Positions 38,017 through 48,555 are shown, counted from the first letter of the stretch. The stretch is DNA of 64,000 nucleotides from Saprospiraceae bacterium (GCA_016717265.1 JADKFX010000001.1:2988501-3052500); one strand, 5' to 3'. The notes: generated by a model from the sequence alone, not told the origin. Translations and numbers: made by a program.

Positions 38017-41000
38017 TTGAGAGTAGTATACATACTTCTGTTATGTTCATTCCACCTATTTTGCATTGCGCAATGCCCTGATATAACAGAAACGAATACA
38101 ATACCCAATTGCATTCCATCTTGTGAATTGTGTTCCGGTGGCAAAATTACAATCAGCTTAAAAGGAGGTGACCTCCCACATAATGGTAAGATCGATTACT
38201 TTGCCGACATAAACGCAGGATTTAACCCTTATAATGGTCAGGGTGTTAAAATTGGAAGTGCTAATATTCTTACACCAAATCCTAAATGTCGGGTATGCCC
38301 TGTTTTATTAGGCTTTATGATCGATGCTTGTGGAACTGAAGCCAAAAATGAGTTTATGATTATTTGGACTGGAAGTGGGCTAAATACTTCAGATTTTAAT
38401 TTTGACTTTGCACCCCAAAACAATACCGGTGGAGGCTCAAATGCTGATATTGGTCCGGGAGGTTGTGGAATTGCATCCGGCAATCCAGGTCTGGTTGGCG
38501 GTTGCTCGCCAATCGCAGTGGGTGCTAATTTTGACCTGCCAGCAAATGCAATTTGGGTTGTCTTCACCAGCGCTACTGCATTCACAAATTATGACTTTAC
38601 CTCCGTGTGCGGACTCACCTGTAAAATCTACGTGTCAGCAAGTACCTGTGACCGTACAATTGGTGCCTTTTCAAATTTTGATGCCACTCCGGGGAATCGA
38701 ACTCAAGTTATGACCATCACGGGTTGTGCTTGCTCTACAAATGCTAGCTTTGATATACCCGGTTCATTAACTGGGAATGGTGACTTTTGGGCAGAAGGAA
38801 GTATTGTAAATAACGGTTGCGCTACCCCATCTTTTAATCAACCTAATTACACTCCTGCAACAAGTACCGTTGACCCGTTTATGTATACAATTCCTGCAAG
38901 TTGGTGTGATAAAACATACGAAATTGTTGGAATTGTAAATCCAAAACCAGATGTTCTTTGCTGTATGGAAGAATTTACGGAACGGATCACCGTCGTTGTA
39001 AAATGTCCAAAAGCAAATCCTGCAAGCATAGAAAGTTGCGAGACAATGAATGGTCAAAGCATCTTTATTTTGGAAGATGCAAATACAGATGTGTTAGGAG
39101 GTTCAAATGGCACCGTTGAATATTATAAAGATATGGCGGGCACCATGCGAATTAACTCTCCCTATACTTCCGGGAATACTACCATTTATGCAAAAATTGT
39201 GGATGGAACTTGTAACTCAAATCTTGTTGCAGTAAATTTAAAAGTCCTCCTCTTACCAATTGCAAAAGCTGCATCTGATGAAGCTTGTGATGATGGTAGT
39301 GGATTTGCTAGTTTTGATTTAAATAATCTGGAACGAATAATTCAAAATGGAAATACTGCATCTACAGTACAATTCTATTTAGATGTGAATAAGAATATTC
39401 CTATTAGCTCTCCCTTTCTAACAACAAGTACAACAATTTATGCTACACTGTTTGATGGCAAATGCGAATCTAAACCAGTTGCTATCATTTTAACTGTGCT
39501 CAAAACACCCACTGCGGATACAGCAGTAGCAAATGCTTGTCCTGAAGCAGATGGTAAAGCAACTTTTACACTTTTAGATTTAATCCCAAAAATTATTAAT
39601 GGCCAAACAGGAGTGACCGTTGTATTTTATGAAGATGATATTACCACAAAGAAAATCATTCCTCCATATCACAGTGGAACAGATACAATTTATGTAGTTG
39701 TGTCTAATGCCAAATGCAGCTCTGAAGTGTTGCCGATTTACTTAAATGTTAATGCATTAACCGGCATACCAAACTTAACTGATAAAACCTGTGCCAATAG
39801 CAATGGTTTGGCAATATTCGATCTAATCAATATATCCAATCTTCTTAAAAAAGGGGATACCACTATTTCAATAAAATGGTATGATGATACACTACAAACA
39901 AACCAATTAATACCACCCGTTACAATTAGCGGAAAAGATACTATATATGCATTTTTAAATAAAGACTCCTGTAAATCAAAAGCAATTCCAATCCTTCTGG
40001 AAGCTGTAAAACGACCCACAGCAAATTCTGCGAGCATGACATTGTGCGTTGATACTAGTGGAAAAACAAATTTCGATTTGCGTATTTTAATTGATAGTAT
40101 TAATGCTGGGAGTGGGTTACCTGTAATCTTTGCAAAAGATAGTTTCTTTACAAATATTGTTTCGAGTCCTTATTTTAGTAATCAGGATACTTTATATGCA
40201 ATCACATCCGATGGAAACTGCAATAGTTTGGCTGTAATTGTTTATTTAAATACGATAAAATCCCCTTTATATAGTAAACCTAATGATACCATCGTTTGCA
40301 ACTATTTTGTTTTAGAACCATTTAATGGATTTCAACTAACTGCCCAGGCATCCTACTTTTCAAGCTATGGAAATCAAGGGCCTGTATTATATGCAGGTGA
40401 TACTATCTTTAAAAATACGCTCATCTATTTTTATGATCAACAAGGAAATTGTATAGAGCAAGATAGTTTTAAAGTGGATATCATAAACGGCCCATATGCT
40501 GGACTCGATCAAATGATTTCGGTTTGTGAAGGAAGCCAGGTAGATCTCCTGAATTATTTGATTCAGGGGCAAGCCGGAGGAAACTTTATTGACCTTGCAA
40601 ATTCTGGTAGTTTGAATGGAACTATTTTTAATACATCCGGACACAATGGAAAAACATTTAATTTTCAATACATATTAAATGGGAATTCATTTTGTGCTGG
40701 AGATACTGCAATCATTCAAGTAAGTATAGTTCAAAAATTAAGTGCTGGATTAGATACCACTTTAACGATTTGTGAAGACGAAGTGATAGATCTCAGTACC
40801 TTGTTGCGAAATTATAATGCTGGAGGAATATTTTCAGATTTAAAAAACACCGGTGCATTGTCCACCCGATTTTGGGATGCACAAATTTCTAGTACCGGAC
40901 AATACATCATAAACTATGAAACTGGCGATGGTATAACCTGTCCGAAAGATCTTGCACAGATCACCCTTGATGTACTGCCTAAAATTACCATTGATACCAT

Positions 41001-43041
41001 CCTTGGGCATTCACTACAAGGCTGTGATTATGTAATACTTCCACCCATTACAGGAAAAAACACAGCAACGAGAACTTCCTATTTTAGTGGACCGTTTGGC
41101 ACAAAAACGCAATACAATCCTGGAGACACTATTCGCCAAAGTATGTGGATGTTTGTTTATGGAAATGACACTGCATTTTGCAGTGACCACACCTACTTCA
41201 TCATTGCCATAAATTTAATTCCAACTGCCTCAAAAAACACCTTTGTTTTATGTCCTGGTGATAGTTTGAAAATTCAAAATACAATTTACAATAATTTAAA
41301 TCCTTCTGGAACAGAAAGATTTCCAAATGCTGCTACAAATGGATGCGACAGTCTTGCAGATATTGAAGTGCGTTTTTATCCAGATGCAAGAAGTATTATA
41401 AATCAACAATTATGTGAGACGGAAGCCATAACCATTAATAATAGAATATACGATCAAAACAATCCAAAAGGTCAGGAAATTATTATAGGTGGAAGTATGA
41501 ATGGCTGCGATAGTATCATCGATATTGATTTGAAATTCATCCCAACAAGTAATTTTAATTATTTCGGATCTCTATGTGAAAGTCAATCGGTAATCGTAAA
41601 TGGTAAAGCATATAATGCCCTCAATTTAACTGGAACCGATACATTAAAAAATGCATCCGTTCTTGGTTGTGATAGTATCGTCCAAATTTTATTTCAATTA
41701 AATAAAACATCTACTTTCATTTACAGGAATACAATTTGTAAAAATGATAGCATCGTATTAGCAGGCACGGTTTTCAATAAAAATCGACAAGCAATTCTTG
41801 ATACCTTACCAAGTCAATCTTATAATGGTTGTGATAGTATTCGGGACATACAAATTCAGTTTTTTCAAGATGCGGTCGGTTCTTATCAAACCACATTGTG
41901 CAGCAATCAAAGCGTAACGATTAATGGTACTGTTTATAGTAAAAACAAATCCAGTGGACAAGAAATTATTAAAAATGGATCCGTTAACGGATGTGATAGC
42001 ATGGTTAATGTGCTCCTGTTTTTTAAATCTGTGGTAAGTTCCATTTCTACAAGTTCCATCTGTGAAAATGAAAGTATTCAAATTAATGGCAAGACATACA
42101 ATCAAGCAAATGCTTCTGGTATTGATACATTATATGGTCAGGCTCTGGGTGGCTGTGACAGTATCGTGCGTATCAATATAATTTTCAAACATGGAAGTTC
42201 AGGATTCTATCAAGCTACGATTTGTGAAAATGATACCATTTACCTAAATGGCAAACCATATTATAAGAACATTAGTTCTGCTATTGATACTTTAAAGGGT
42301 TTCGCCACAAATGGATGTGATTCGATATTAACGATTCAGTTATTATTAAATCCAAATAAGCAAGGTTTTATAAAAGATACCTTGTGTCCAGACGAATCCA
42401 TTTTAATCAACGGCAAGACTTATAATGCAAACAATAAAAAAGGAATTGAATATTTGTCAACATCCTCTGGTTGCGATTCGATTATAAATATAGATTTACA
42501 ATTTTCAAATTTGGAATTAATTTATGAGTCAGAACTTATAATTCCACCGGGTTCCAGTTATACAATCTCTATTAATCCTAACTTTTCACCAGCAAAAATT
42601 GTTTGGTCCCCAGTTCTAGGTTTAAGTTGTAGCGATTGTTTGAACCCAATTATAAATCCATCTGCAAACACAATTTACGTGGTTGAAATTACAGATGAAA
42701 ATGGTTGCATTGTACTTGCTCAAATAAGTGTTAAAATTGAAATTGATGATAACAGTTGGGTCCCCAATGTTTTTTCGCCAAATGGAGACAACATTAATGA
42801 TCTTTTTAAAGTAATAAGTTCAAATCCAGCGATACAAATTCAGGATTTTGCAATTTTTGATCGTTGGGGAAATCAAGTATATTATGAACACAATAAGACA
42901 ATCGCAGATCATCGTGGCTGGGATGGAAATTCTTTAAGCCAAGAAAAATTAAATCCTGGAGTTTTTGTTTATTATATTAGACTATTAATTCCTGGTGGAC
43001 ATGAAAAAATATTATATGGGGATATTAATTTAATTAAATAA
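38017..43041 (+). CDS. Giant surface protein with Ig-like repeats, GCDS repeats and gliding-motility C-terminus
   Basis: With the TTG start at 38017 the product is 1674 residues and opens with a signal peptide (RVVYILLLCSFHLFCIAQ); there is no usable ATG nearby. After an N-terminal domain (about 20-320) come five tandem repeats of roughly 83 residues (about 325-750), each with an xAxxxACxxxxGxAxFDL core and an IYAxxxxGxCxS end. Two further Ig-like domains follow, then eight repeats of about 55-60 residues ending NGCDSIxxIxL (about 1065-1495), and the CHU_C sorting domain (VPNVFSPNGDNINDLF, FDRWGNQVYYE) in the last 95. T9SS export is expected. Adhesion is plausible but not shown. Confidence 0.85.
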   Translation: MRVVYILLLCSFHLFCIAQCPDITETNTIPNCIPSCELCSGGKITISLKGGDLPHNGKIDYFADINAGFNPYNGQGVKIGSANILTPNPKCRVCPVLLGFMIDACGTEAKNEFMIIWTGSGLNTSDFNFDFAPQNNTGGGSNADIGPGGCGIASGNPGLVGGCSPIAVGANFDLPANAIWVVFTSATAFTNYDFTSVCGLTCKIYVSASTCDRTIGAFSNFDATPGNRTQVMTITGCACSTNASFDIPGSLTGNGDFWAEGSIVNNGCATPSFNQPNYTPATSTVDPFMYTIPASWCDKTYEIVGIVNPKPDVLCCMEEFTERITVVVKCPKANPASIESCETMNGQSIFILEDANTDVLGGSNGTVEYYKDMAGTMRINSPYTSGNTTIYAKIVDGTCNSNLVAVNLKVLLLPIAKAASDEACDDGSGFASFDLNNLERIIQNGNTASTVQFYLDVNKNIPISSPFLTTSTTIYATLFDGKCESKPVAIILTVLKTPTADTAVANACPEADGKATFTLLDLIPKIINGQTGVTVVFYEDDITTKKIIPPYHSGTDTIYVVVSNAKCSSEVLPIYLNVNALTGIPNLTDKTCANSNGLAIFDLINISNLLKKGDTTISIKWYDDTLQTNQLIPPVTISGKDTIYAFLNKDSCKSKAIPILLEAVKRPTANSASMTLCVDTSGKTNFDLRILIDSINAGSGLPVIFAKDSFFTNIVSSPYFSNQDTLYAITSDGNCNSLAVIVYLNTIKSPLYSKPNDTIVCNYFVLEPFNGFQLTAQASYFSSYGNQGPVLYAGDTIFKNTLIYFYDQQGNCIEQDSFKVDIINGPYAGLDQMISVCEGSQVDLLNYLIQGQAGGNFIDLANSGSLNGTIFNTSGHNGKTFNFQYILNGNSFCAGDTAIIQVSIVQKLSAGLDTTLTICEDEVIDLSTLLRNYNAGGIFSDLKNTGALSTRFWDAQISSTGQYIINYETGDGITCPKDLAQITLDVLPKITIDTILGHSLQGCDYVILPPITGKNTATRTSYFSGPFGTKTQYNPGDTIRQSMWMFVYGNDTAFCSDHTYFIIAINLIPTASKNTFVLCPGDSLKIQNTIYNNLNPSGTERFPNAATNGCDSLADIEVRFYPDARSIINQQLCETEAITINNRIYDQNNPKGQEIIIGGSMNGCDSIIDIDLKFIPTSNFNYFGSLCESQSVIVNGKAYNALNLTGTDTLKNASVLGCDSIVQILFQLNKTSTFIYRNTICKNDSIVLAGTVFNKNRQAILDTLPSQSYNGCDSIRDIQIQFFQDAVGSYQTTLCSNQSVTINGTVYSKNKSSGQEIIKNGSVNGCDSMVNVLLFFKSVVSSISTSSICENESIQINGKTYNQANASGIDTLYGQALGGCDSIVRINIIFKHGSSGFYQATICENDTIYLNGKPYYKNISSAIDTLKGFATNGCDSILTIQLLLNPNKQGFIKDTLCPDESILINGKTYNANNKKGIEYLSTSSGCDSIINIDLQFSNLELIYESELIIPPGSSYTISINPNFSPAKIVWSPVLGLSCSDCLNPIINPSANTIYVVEITDENGCIVLAQISVKIEIDDNSWVPNVFSPNGDNINDLFKVISSNPAIQIQDFAIFDRWGNQVYYEHNKTIADHRGWDGNSLSQEKLNPGVFVYYIRLLIPGGHEKILYGDINLIK

Positions 43042-43173
43042 TAAAATCCTTACACAGCCTTGATTCTTTAAATTCTGGGAAATTTACTTCTCTACTCTGA
43101 ATCCCTAATGCTAGCTTAACCACAAACATTCATTGAGTTAACTAACACCTTAGTTTTAAAATTTAAGAGGATG

Positions 43174-43185
43174 CCGTTTAAACGG
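43174..43185. promoter_or_regulatory. 12-bp perfect palindrome upstream of an orphan lipoprotein gene
   Basis: CCGTTTAAACGG is fully self-complementary and lies 66 bp before the lipoprotein start in an otherwise featureless gap. It could be an operator, but one site alone proves nothing. Confidence 0.25.
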
Positions 43186-43251
43186 AACGTATAAGTTATA
43201 GTCTATATACTTGTGCGAAAATTTACTCGTTCAATAAAAAATTTAAATTTT

Positions 43252-44076
43252 ATGAAACACAATTTAAAATTTGGCTTCTGCCTCATGATGGCTTTAATAT
43301 TTTTGAGCGCTTGCAAGAAAGATGATGACTTCGTAATTAGTGAATTTATAGTTATTTCTGAAGATCTTACAACACAACAAGAGCTCCTAGAAGACAATGA
43401 ATTAGAAATAACAGAACAAATCGAAACTGGTTTGCAATCTTTAATGACTCGTGGATTTCCAACCCGAAGCTGGTCAAATACAAAAGGAACGTATCCAAAT
43501 ATACTTACTATTGACTATGGAACAGCAGGTGTAACCAGCAATAATGGACGCATAAGAAAAGGTAAAATAATAGTCCAACTTTCTGCGCCTATTACTTCAA
43601 CAGGAGCTGAAAGGATTGTAAGTCATGAAGATTTTTTTATTGACGATGTCAAAATAACAGGAATGGTGATTTTAACAAATCAAGGGCAAAATGCGCTATC
43701 ACAGAATCTGTTCCTTCGGACTGTAACTGGGAGAGTATTATCATTTCCAACAGGTAAAACAATTCGTTGGAATGCTTTACAAACTTTAACTCAACTAGAA
43801 GGAAGCAATACTCCTAATCTAAAAAGTGATGATGAATGGTCCATCCTGGGAACTTCTTCTGGTGTGACTCGTTCCGGAAAAATTTTCAATACAAGTACAA
43901 CTGTAGCATTAATTAGTAGATTTTCCTGTCCTTGGATTGTAAAAGGAATTAGCAACTTAACTTTTGAATCAAATGCTTTTAGTATAGATTTTGGCGATGG
44001 GACTTGCAATAATGCAGCTACATTGATTCTTCCAAATGGGTATACAAAAGAATTCTATTTCAGAAGATGGTGGTAG
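43252..44076 (+). CDS. Orphan lipoprotein of unknown function
   Basis: Start chosen at the ATG at 43252 (274 residues) because it places a proper lipoprotein signal at the N-terminus: KHNLKFGFCLMMALIFLSAC with Cys 21, followed by KKDDD. An in-frame GTG further upstream adds 13 residues without signal character. The mature part opens with an acidic helix (about 30-60) and continues as a beta-rich domain with TIDYGTAGVT, RKGKIIVQLSAP and SIDFGDGTCNNAATLI motifs, the last like a small Ig-type strand set. I do not recognise a named family. It stands alone between two secreted proteins. Confidence 0.75.
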   Translation: MKHNLKFGFCLMMALIFLSACKKDDDFVISEFIVISEDLTTQQELLEDNELEITEQIETGLQSLMTRGFPTRSWSNTKGTYPNILTIDYGTAGVTSNNGRIRKGKIIVQLSAPITSTGAERIVSHEDFFIDDVKITGMVILTNQGQNALSQNLFLRTVTGRVLSFPTGKTIRWNALQTLTQLEGSNTPNLKSDDEWSILGTSSGVTRSGKIFNTSTTVALISRFSCPWIVKGISNLTFESNAFSIDFGDGTCNNAATLILPNGYTKEFYFRRWW

Positions 44077-44198
44077 CCCACTATATAAAATACTTTAAAA
44101 ACAACATTCAAACTTCTATCTTTATATTTCAAATACTGAGCTAAGGATTATATAATTATTCCTTAACTGAATTTAGAATATACTTAAAACTAAAGTAG

Positions 44199-44206
44199 TA
44201 TCTTTG
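44199..44206 (+). promoter_or_regulatory. Candidate -7 box (TATCTTTG) upstream of the haem-binding gene
   Basis: A TAnnTTTG match 136 bp before the start codon, implying a long leader if used. No -33 TTG. The intervening sequence shows no obvious structure. Confidence 0.3.
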
Positions 44207-44341
44207 AAATATTGTATTTACAGCTTTATCCAACAGGCGCTAAATTTATCTATTATTTTCAAACAAAATAATTTGATAAAACGTTGCAATTAGAGTTGTA
44301 GATATTAGCTCGTATAAAATGATAAAGTTAAAACCATCAGC

Positions 44342-44839
44342 ATGTTAAAAAAAATTGGAATCGGATTAGCAATTGCATTACTATTAATACAATTTATTCA
44401 AATTGATAAAACAATTATAGCCGATGAGACGTACCACATGAATACAAAATACCAAATACCAGAAGATGTTTCCAAAATCTTAAAAAATGCATGTAATAAT
44501 TGCCATAGTAATTCTGCTAATTATCCTTGGTATAGTTATATACAACCAGTTGGATGGTGGCTTCAAAATCATATTAATGAAGGTCGACAGAAACTCAATT
44601 TTTCCAAATTTACCAATGCATCTATAGCTAGACAAAATCATAAATTTGAAGAAATCATAGAAATGGTAAAAGAAAAAGAAATGCCTTTACCTTCCTATAC
44701 ATATTTAGGCTTACACCCAGAAGCAAAAATGACAGATGCACAACGCGTAACTATAACTAGCTGGGCACAATCACAAATGGAGTATTTGGCAACTCAATTT
44801 CCTCCCGACAGTTTGTTGTTAAAAAAACGAATTCAATAA
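44342..44839 (+). CDS. Haem-binding domain protein (CxxCH)
   Basis: The 165-residue protein has an N-terminal hydrophobic anchor or signal (about 3-20) and one CNNCH haem-attachment motif at residues 51-55, followed by SNSANYPWYSYIQPVGWWLQNHINEGR, the signature of the Bacteroidota haem-binding domain (Haem_bd). EMPLPSYTYLGLHPEAKMTD near residues 112-131 completes the family pattern. It probably holds a c-type haem on the periplasmic side and handles electrons or haem. No other cytochrome gene is adjacent. Confidence 0.85.
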   Translation: MLKKIGIGLAIALLLIQFIQIDKTIIADETYHMNTKYQIPEDVSKILKNACNNCHSNSANYPWYSYIQPVGWWLQNHINEGRQKLNFSKFTNASIARQNHKFEEIIEMVKEKEMPLPSYTYLGLHPEAKMTDAQRVTITSWAQSQMEYLATQFPPDSLLLKKRIQ

Positions 44840-45029
44840 AGAATTTTAATATTGTGCATTCAGTCGGCTTTAGCTGTATACTGTAATACTCCCGAAATTT
44901 AAAAGGGTCAAAATTTACTTCAAGATAAATGTCAAAGGTCTTTAATTTTCGATAAACATTGCACTTATGAGCATCCTATCAAGAAATGAATGTTTGCTAT
45001 AATTAATTGCATGTAATATGGCAAAAAGC

Positions 45030-48000
45030 TTATCTAAGCAAGGTAAGATCTCCACTCAATTTATGAGGCCTGCCGGCTTTATCCTTAAATAAAAAAAGAA
45101 ACACATACACTCCAGGTATTGCTTTTAGATTGCCTACTTCTCCATTCCAAGCACCTTCCGTGCCATTGGGAGGAAAGTTTTTTGATTCATATACCTGATT
45201 ACCCCAACGATCGTAGATCCGGAGTATTTCAATATTATCTATACTGCGATCGGCAAACATATTAAAATAATCATTGATCGCATCTCCATTTGGTGTAAAC
45301 ACATTCGGTACATAATAATTTTGTTTACTTTGTACAAAAACAGACGATTCATAAACACAACCATTTACATCCGTAATCATTACCTTAAAAACACCTTGTT
45401 CCTGCGTAATAAAAGCAGAAGTACGCAAACAATTTTTACATGTTATTATACCCGGTCCGGTCCAAATTATACTTATAATAGAATCTATGTCCCTTACAAA
45501 TAATTCTAACCAAACCGAATCTCCTAATATTACTGATAAAGAATCAGGATTCAAACTTGTTGAACCTCTGAATGGAGGATCAATTTGAAGATTTTCAATC
45601 TGCTCACATCCATTTGAATCTCTCAGAATTATTTGATGCTTTCCTATTGAAATTATTTCTTCAACATTAATTACAGTGCGCGATTGTCCATCTATAGTCA
45701 AAGTATAGGGTTTAATGCCACCTTGCAAATTGTTAATTAATAGTTTTCCATTTTCAGGTTCAAGACAATTTGCATCTTTAGTTTCAATTTCTAAGAGCAA
45801 TGGAGATGGTGAATTCAATAGTACTTCATGCTCTATAAAACAATTCCGATTATCAAAAACAGTATATTTATACAAACCTGCTGAAAGTCTGACTCTGCTT
45901 GAATTTGAATTCCCATCCGACCATTTGAAGGTATACGGATTTGCATTGCCTTTAACCTGGAGTTGAATAAAACCATCCGACAATCCAAAACAACTGATAT
46001 CCTTTTTCTCTATTTCAATATTTGGAATCAACGACTTCTTTATCGAAACCCTAATTACACTATCGCAACCATTCATTGCAAAATAATGTTGTTGAAACAA
46101 AGTATCTCTGTCTATTGTATTTCCATTAATAGCAATACTTCCATTAAAACAAATCACGGTATCTATATTGGTATTATAAACTGGCTTCACATCTAAATTT
46201 AATACAATACTACTATCACAACCAAAGTTAGACTTAAGATCCGCACGATAAATTCCAGTACTATTGCGCACGATATTATTAAATAAAAAGGTATTTCCAC
46301 TGCAAATTGCTGTATCTATAATCGTTTGGTATGTTTTGTTTTGAATTAAATGAATCCGAACTAAACTATCACATTGATATCTGTTTACATAAGTTTGATC
46401 ATAGGTGCCGGCTTGCATATAATCAATCCCTCCAAGCCGCAACTTTCCTCCATCACAAAATGCCGTATCAACATTTGTAAAAGACTTTGAATGTACCGTA
46501 AGGCCCAATTTAAAAATACTATCGCAACCAAACTGATTCTTACTAATCACCGTATAATTTCCAGTTTGATTAAAAGTTGTACTCCCAATATTTAATGATT
46601 CGCCTTCACAGATTGCGGTATCGAATTGCAATTGATGTGTAGGAAATACATTCAAGCTAATTTGAAAATTACTATCGCAACCTTGAAAAGAATTTAAGGA
46701 CAGAAAATAGTTACCTGTATTATTATAGATTTTATTACCAATTTGAATTTGATTGCCTTCGCAAAAACTTGTATCGATCTTCGTAAAATAAATTGGTTTC
46801 ATATTCAAATTTAAGGTCACCAAACTGTCGCATCCATCCGCCTTTTTTAAATGCAAAGCATAGTTTCCAGCCACATCATAAAGCACACCTCCAGATTGAA
46901 TAGATTGACCTTGACAAATTGAAGTATCTATAACTTGCGATATTGGTTTGTTGACAAGAAGATGTAAGGTCATTGTACTATCACAACCGAACTGCGATTT
47001 GTAAAGCAGTGGATAATCGCCAGATACTGTAAAAGAATCCAAAGCAATTCTATACACTTCACCTTCACAAATGGAAGCTTCTGTAATTGTTTGAATAGGC
47101 TTAACAACATTTAACTTCAAAATACTTAGACTATCACAACCCTGGGCAGTTTGACTAATAATCTGATATTCTCCCGTTGAGTCATAACTAACACCTTGAA
47201 TATCGATCACTTGATTTTCACAGATGCTTGTATCGAGTAAAGCTTGTCCGGGCGTATTAACTGTTAAATCTAAATGTACAATACTATCACAACCAAATAC
47301 TGAAGGAATCACCACACGGTAAATTCCTGTTTTATCAAAAACATTAGTTCCAATTTTTATGGACTCCCCAAAGCAGATTTGTTGGGTAAGAAAGGATGAT
47401 AAGGTATCAATATTATAAGTATAAACATTGCTCAATTCACAGTCAGCTCCATCCGATGCACGCAAAGTATATTTACCTTCCTGACCCTTTGGAATTTGAA
47501 AATTTTGTGTAACGGCCCCAGGAATTGCAGCGCCATTAAAATACCATTGATACTTTATTCTTGTAATTTTAGTTGGCGGCGAAGACAGCTGGACGGAATC
47601 AATACAAGGATTTCCTTGAATTCCTAAATAAATAGAATCAAATTTGGCAGATTCTTCCAAAATTAAATCATCGATAAAATAATAATATTGTCCATCTGCC
47701 CGGGTGCATTGTGGTCCAACTACGATTGCTTCAACGGTTCTTGTAGGTTTTAATTTTACGGTTACTTTAACCCATTTTTTAGAGCCACTTGTTGTAACTC
47801 TTGTAAGTTCAAACCAATTAGGATATGCTGTAGGGCATAACCAACCATTGTTTCCTCCAAAAGGAAGGTTACCACAAGCAGAAGTCCCATAGATCCCTAA
47901 GGTCGTACTAAAGCGAGGTCCATAGGAATTTCCAGGATTACCAAAGCCTATCCAAAAAGAAAGGGTATAATCTTTACCTGCCAACATGGTACTTGTAAGA

Positions 48001-48428
48001 CAAGCACCAACATACTCTTTATAGGTAGCGTTTCTAGCAGGATGTGTCTGAAGGTCTAAAAAGCCAACATAACCATTTCCTGCAGGCAATGGCAGTGGAG
48101 GACTGCCCCGCATTGGATCCTGTCTAAATCCACAGGTATGAAAATAATCAGACGTTGCAGAAGATGCTTGAATCCAACTTTTAGAACAAAATAACTGAGC
48201 TAATCCAGAAGGGCAGCAATTAAAATCTTCAAAAGAAGGATTTGGTATCAAGGAAGAAGGTACAAACAAGGTGTCTTTAATTCCTTTGCATTTACAATCT
48301 GAATCATTGAGATCAATAAATCCATCTCCGTCATCGTCCAGTCCATTAGCACAATCTTCCAAGGTTGGTTGACCCCAAGCATAAATGCTAAAAAAAGTCA
48401 TACAAACGATAAGAAATTGATTTTTCAT
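45030..48428 (-). CDS. Giant surface protein with GCDS repeats, SprB repeats and gliding-motility C-terminus
   Basis: The 1132-residue protein has a signal peptide (1-19) and a Ca-binding-like motif at about 23-43 (DCANGLDDDGDGFIDLND). A jelly-roll-like region follows (about 55-260, LIPNPSFEDFNCC ... YYFIDDLILEE) with many Trp and Cys. Nine GCDS repeats of about 50 residues (about 345-800) come next, each ending FGCDSxxxLxL, then two SprB-type repeats (about 805-960, CFGLSDGFIQLQVKGNANPYTFKWSDG), an Ig-like domain, and the CHU_C domain (YVPNVFTPNGDAINDYFN, YDRWGNQVYE). T9SS export expected. It shares its GCDS repeats with the 1674-residue protein encoded at 38017-43041. Confidence 0.85.
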   Translation of the reverse strand: MKNQFLIVCMTFFSIYAWGQPTLEDCANGLDDDGDGFIDLNDSDCKCKGIKDTLFVPSSLIPNPSFEDFNCCPSGLAQLFCSKSWIQASSATSDYFHTCGFRQDPMRGSPPLPLPAGNGYVGFLDLQTHPARNATYKEYVGACLTSTMLAGKDYTLSFWIGFGNPGNSYGPRFSTTLGIYGTSACGNLPFGGNNGWLCPTAYPNWFELTRVTTSGSKKWVKVTVKLKPTRTVEAIVVGPQCTRADGQYYYFIDDLILEESAKFDSIYLGIQGNPCIDSVQLSSPPTKITRIKYQWYFNGAAIPGAVTQNFQIPKGQEGKYTLRASDGADCELSNVYTYNIDTLSSFLTQQICFGESIKIGTNVFDKTGIYRVVIPSVFGCDSIVHLDLTVNTPGQALLDTSICENQVIDIQGVSYDSTGEYQIISQTAQGCDSLSILKLNVVKPIQTITEASICEGEVYRIALDSFTVSGDYPLLYKSQFGCDSTMTLHLLVNKPISQVIDTSICQGQSIQSGGVLYDVAGNYALHLKKADGCDSLVTLNLNMKPIYFTKIDTSFCEGNQIQIGNKIYNNTGNYFLSLNSFQGCDSNFQISLNVFPTHQLQFDTAICEGESLNIGSTTFNQTGNYTVISKNQFGCDSIFKLGLTVHSKSFTNVDTAFCDGGKLRLGGIDYMQAGTYDQTYVNRYQCDSLVRIHLIQNKTYQTIIDTAICSGNTFLFNNIVRNSTGIYRADLKSNFGCDSSIVLNLDVKPVYNTNIDTVICFNGSIAINGNTIDRDTLFQQHYFAMNGCDSVIRVSIKKSLIPNIEIEKKDISCFGLSDGFIQLQVKGNANPYTFKWSDGNSNSSRVRLSAGLYKYTVFDNRNCFIEHEVLLNSPSPLLLEIETKDANCLEPENGKLLINNLQGGIKPYTLTIDGQSRTVINVEEIISIGKHQIILRDSNGCEQIENLQIDPPFRGSTSLNPDSLSVILGDSVWLELFVRDIDSIISIIWTGPGIITCKNCLRTSAFITQEQGVFKVMITDVNGCVYESSVFVQSKQNYYVPNVFTPNGDAINDYFNMFADRSIDNIEILRIYDRWGNQVYESKNFPPNGTEGAWNGEVGNLKAIPGVYVFLFLFKDKAGRPHKLSGDLTLLR

Positions 48429-48459
48429 TATTGGTGAAGAGATAGCCCTTGTAGGCTGA

Positions 48460-48467
48460 CAAAACTA
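48460..48467 (-). promoter_or_regulatory. Candidate -7 box (TAGTTTTG) for the 1132-residue gene
   Basis: TAnnTTTG match on the minus strand 31 bp before the ATG; no -33 TTG seen. Confidence 0.35.
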
Positions 48468-48555
48468 AGAAAAACCTATCAGATTCTCGTTAAAAACTTC
48501 GAATTAATTGAATTCATGATAAAAAAGCTGAAAAATATATTAGCCCTTAGTTTAA

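Noticed and set aside
44342..44839. Haem protein as a classical cytochrome c
   Set aside because: The CNNCH motif fits, but the surrounding sequence matches the Bacteroidota haem-binding domain rather than class I cytochrome c.
38017..48428. Repeat-rich DNA as a CRISPR array
   Set aside because: The repeats are protein-level, of unequal length and diverged in DNA; there are no equal spacers and no cas genes.
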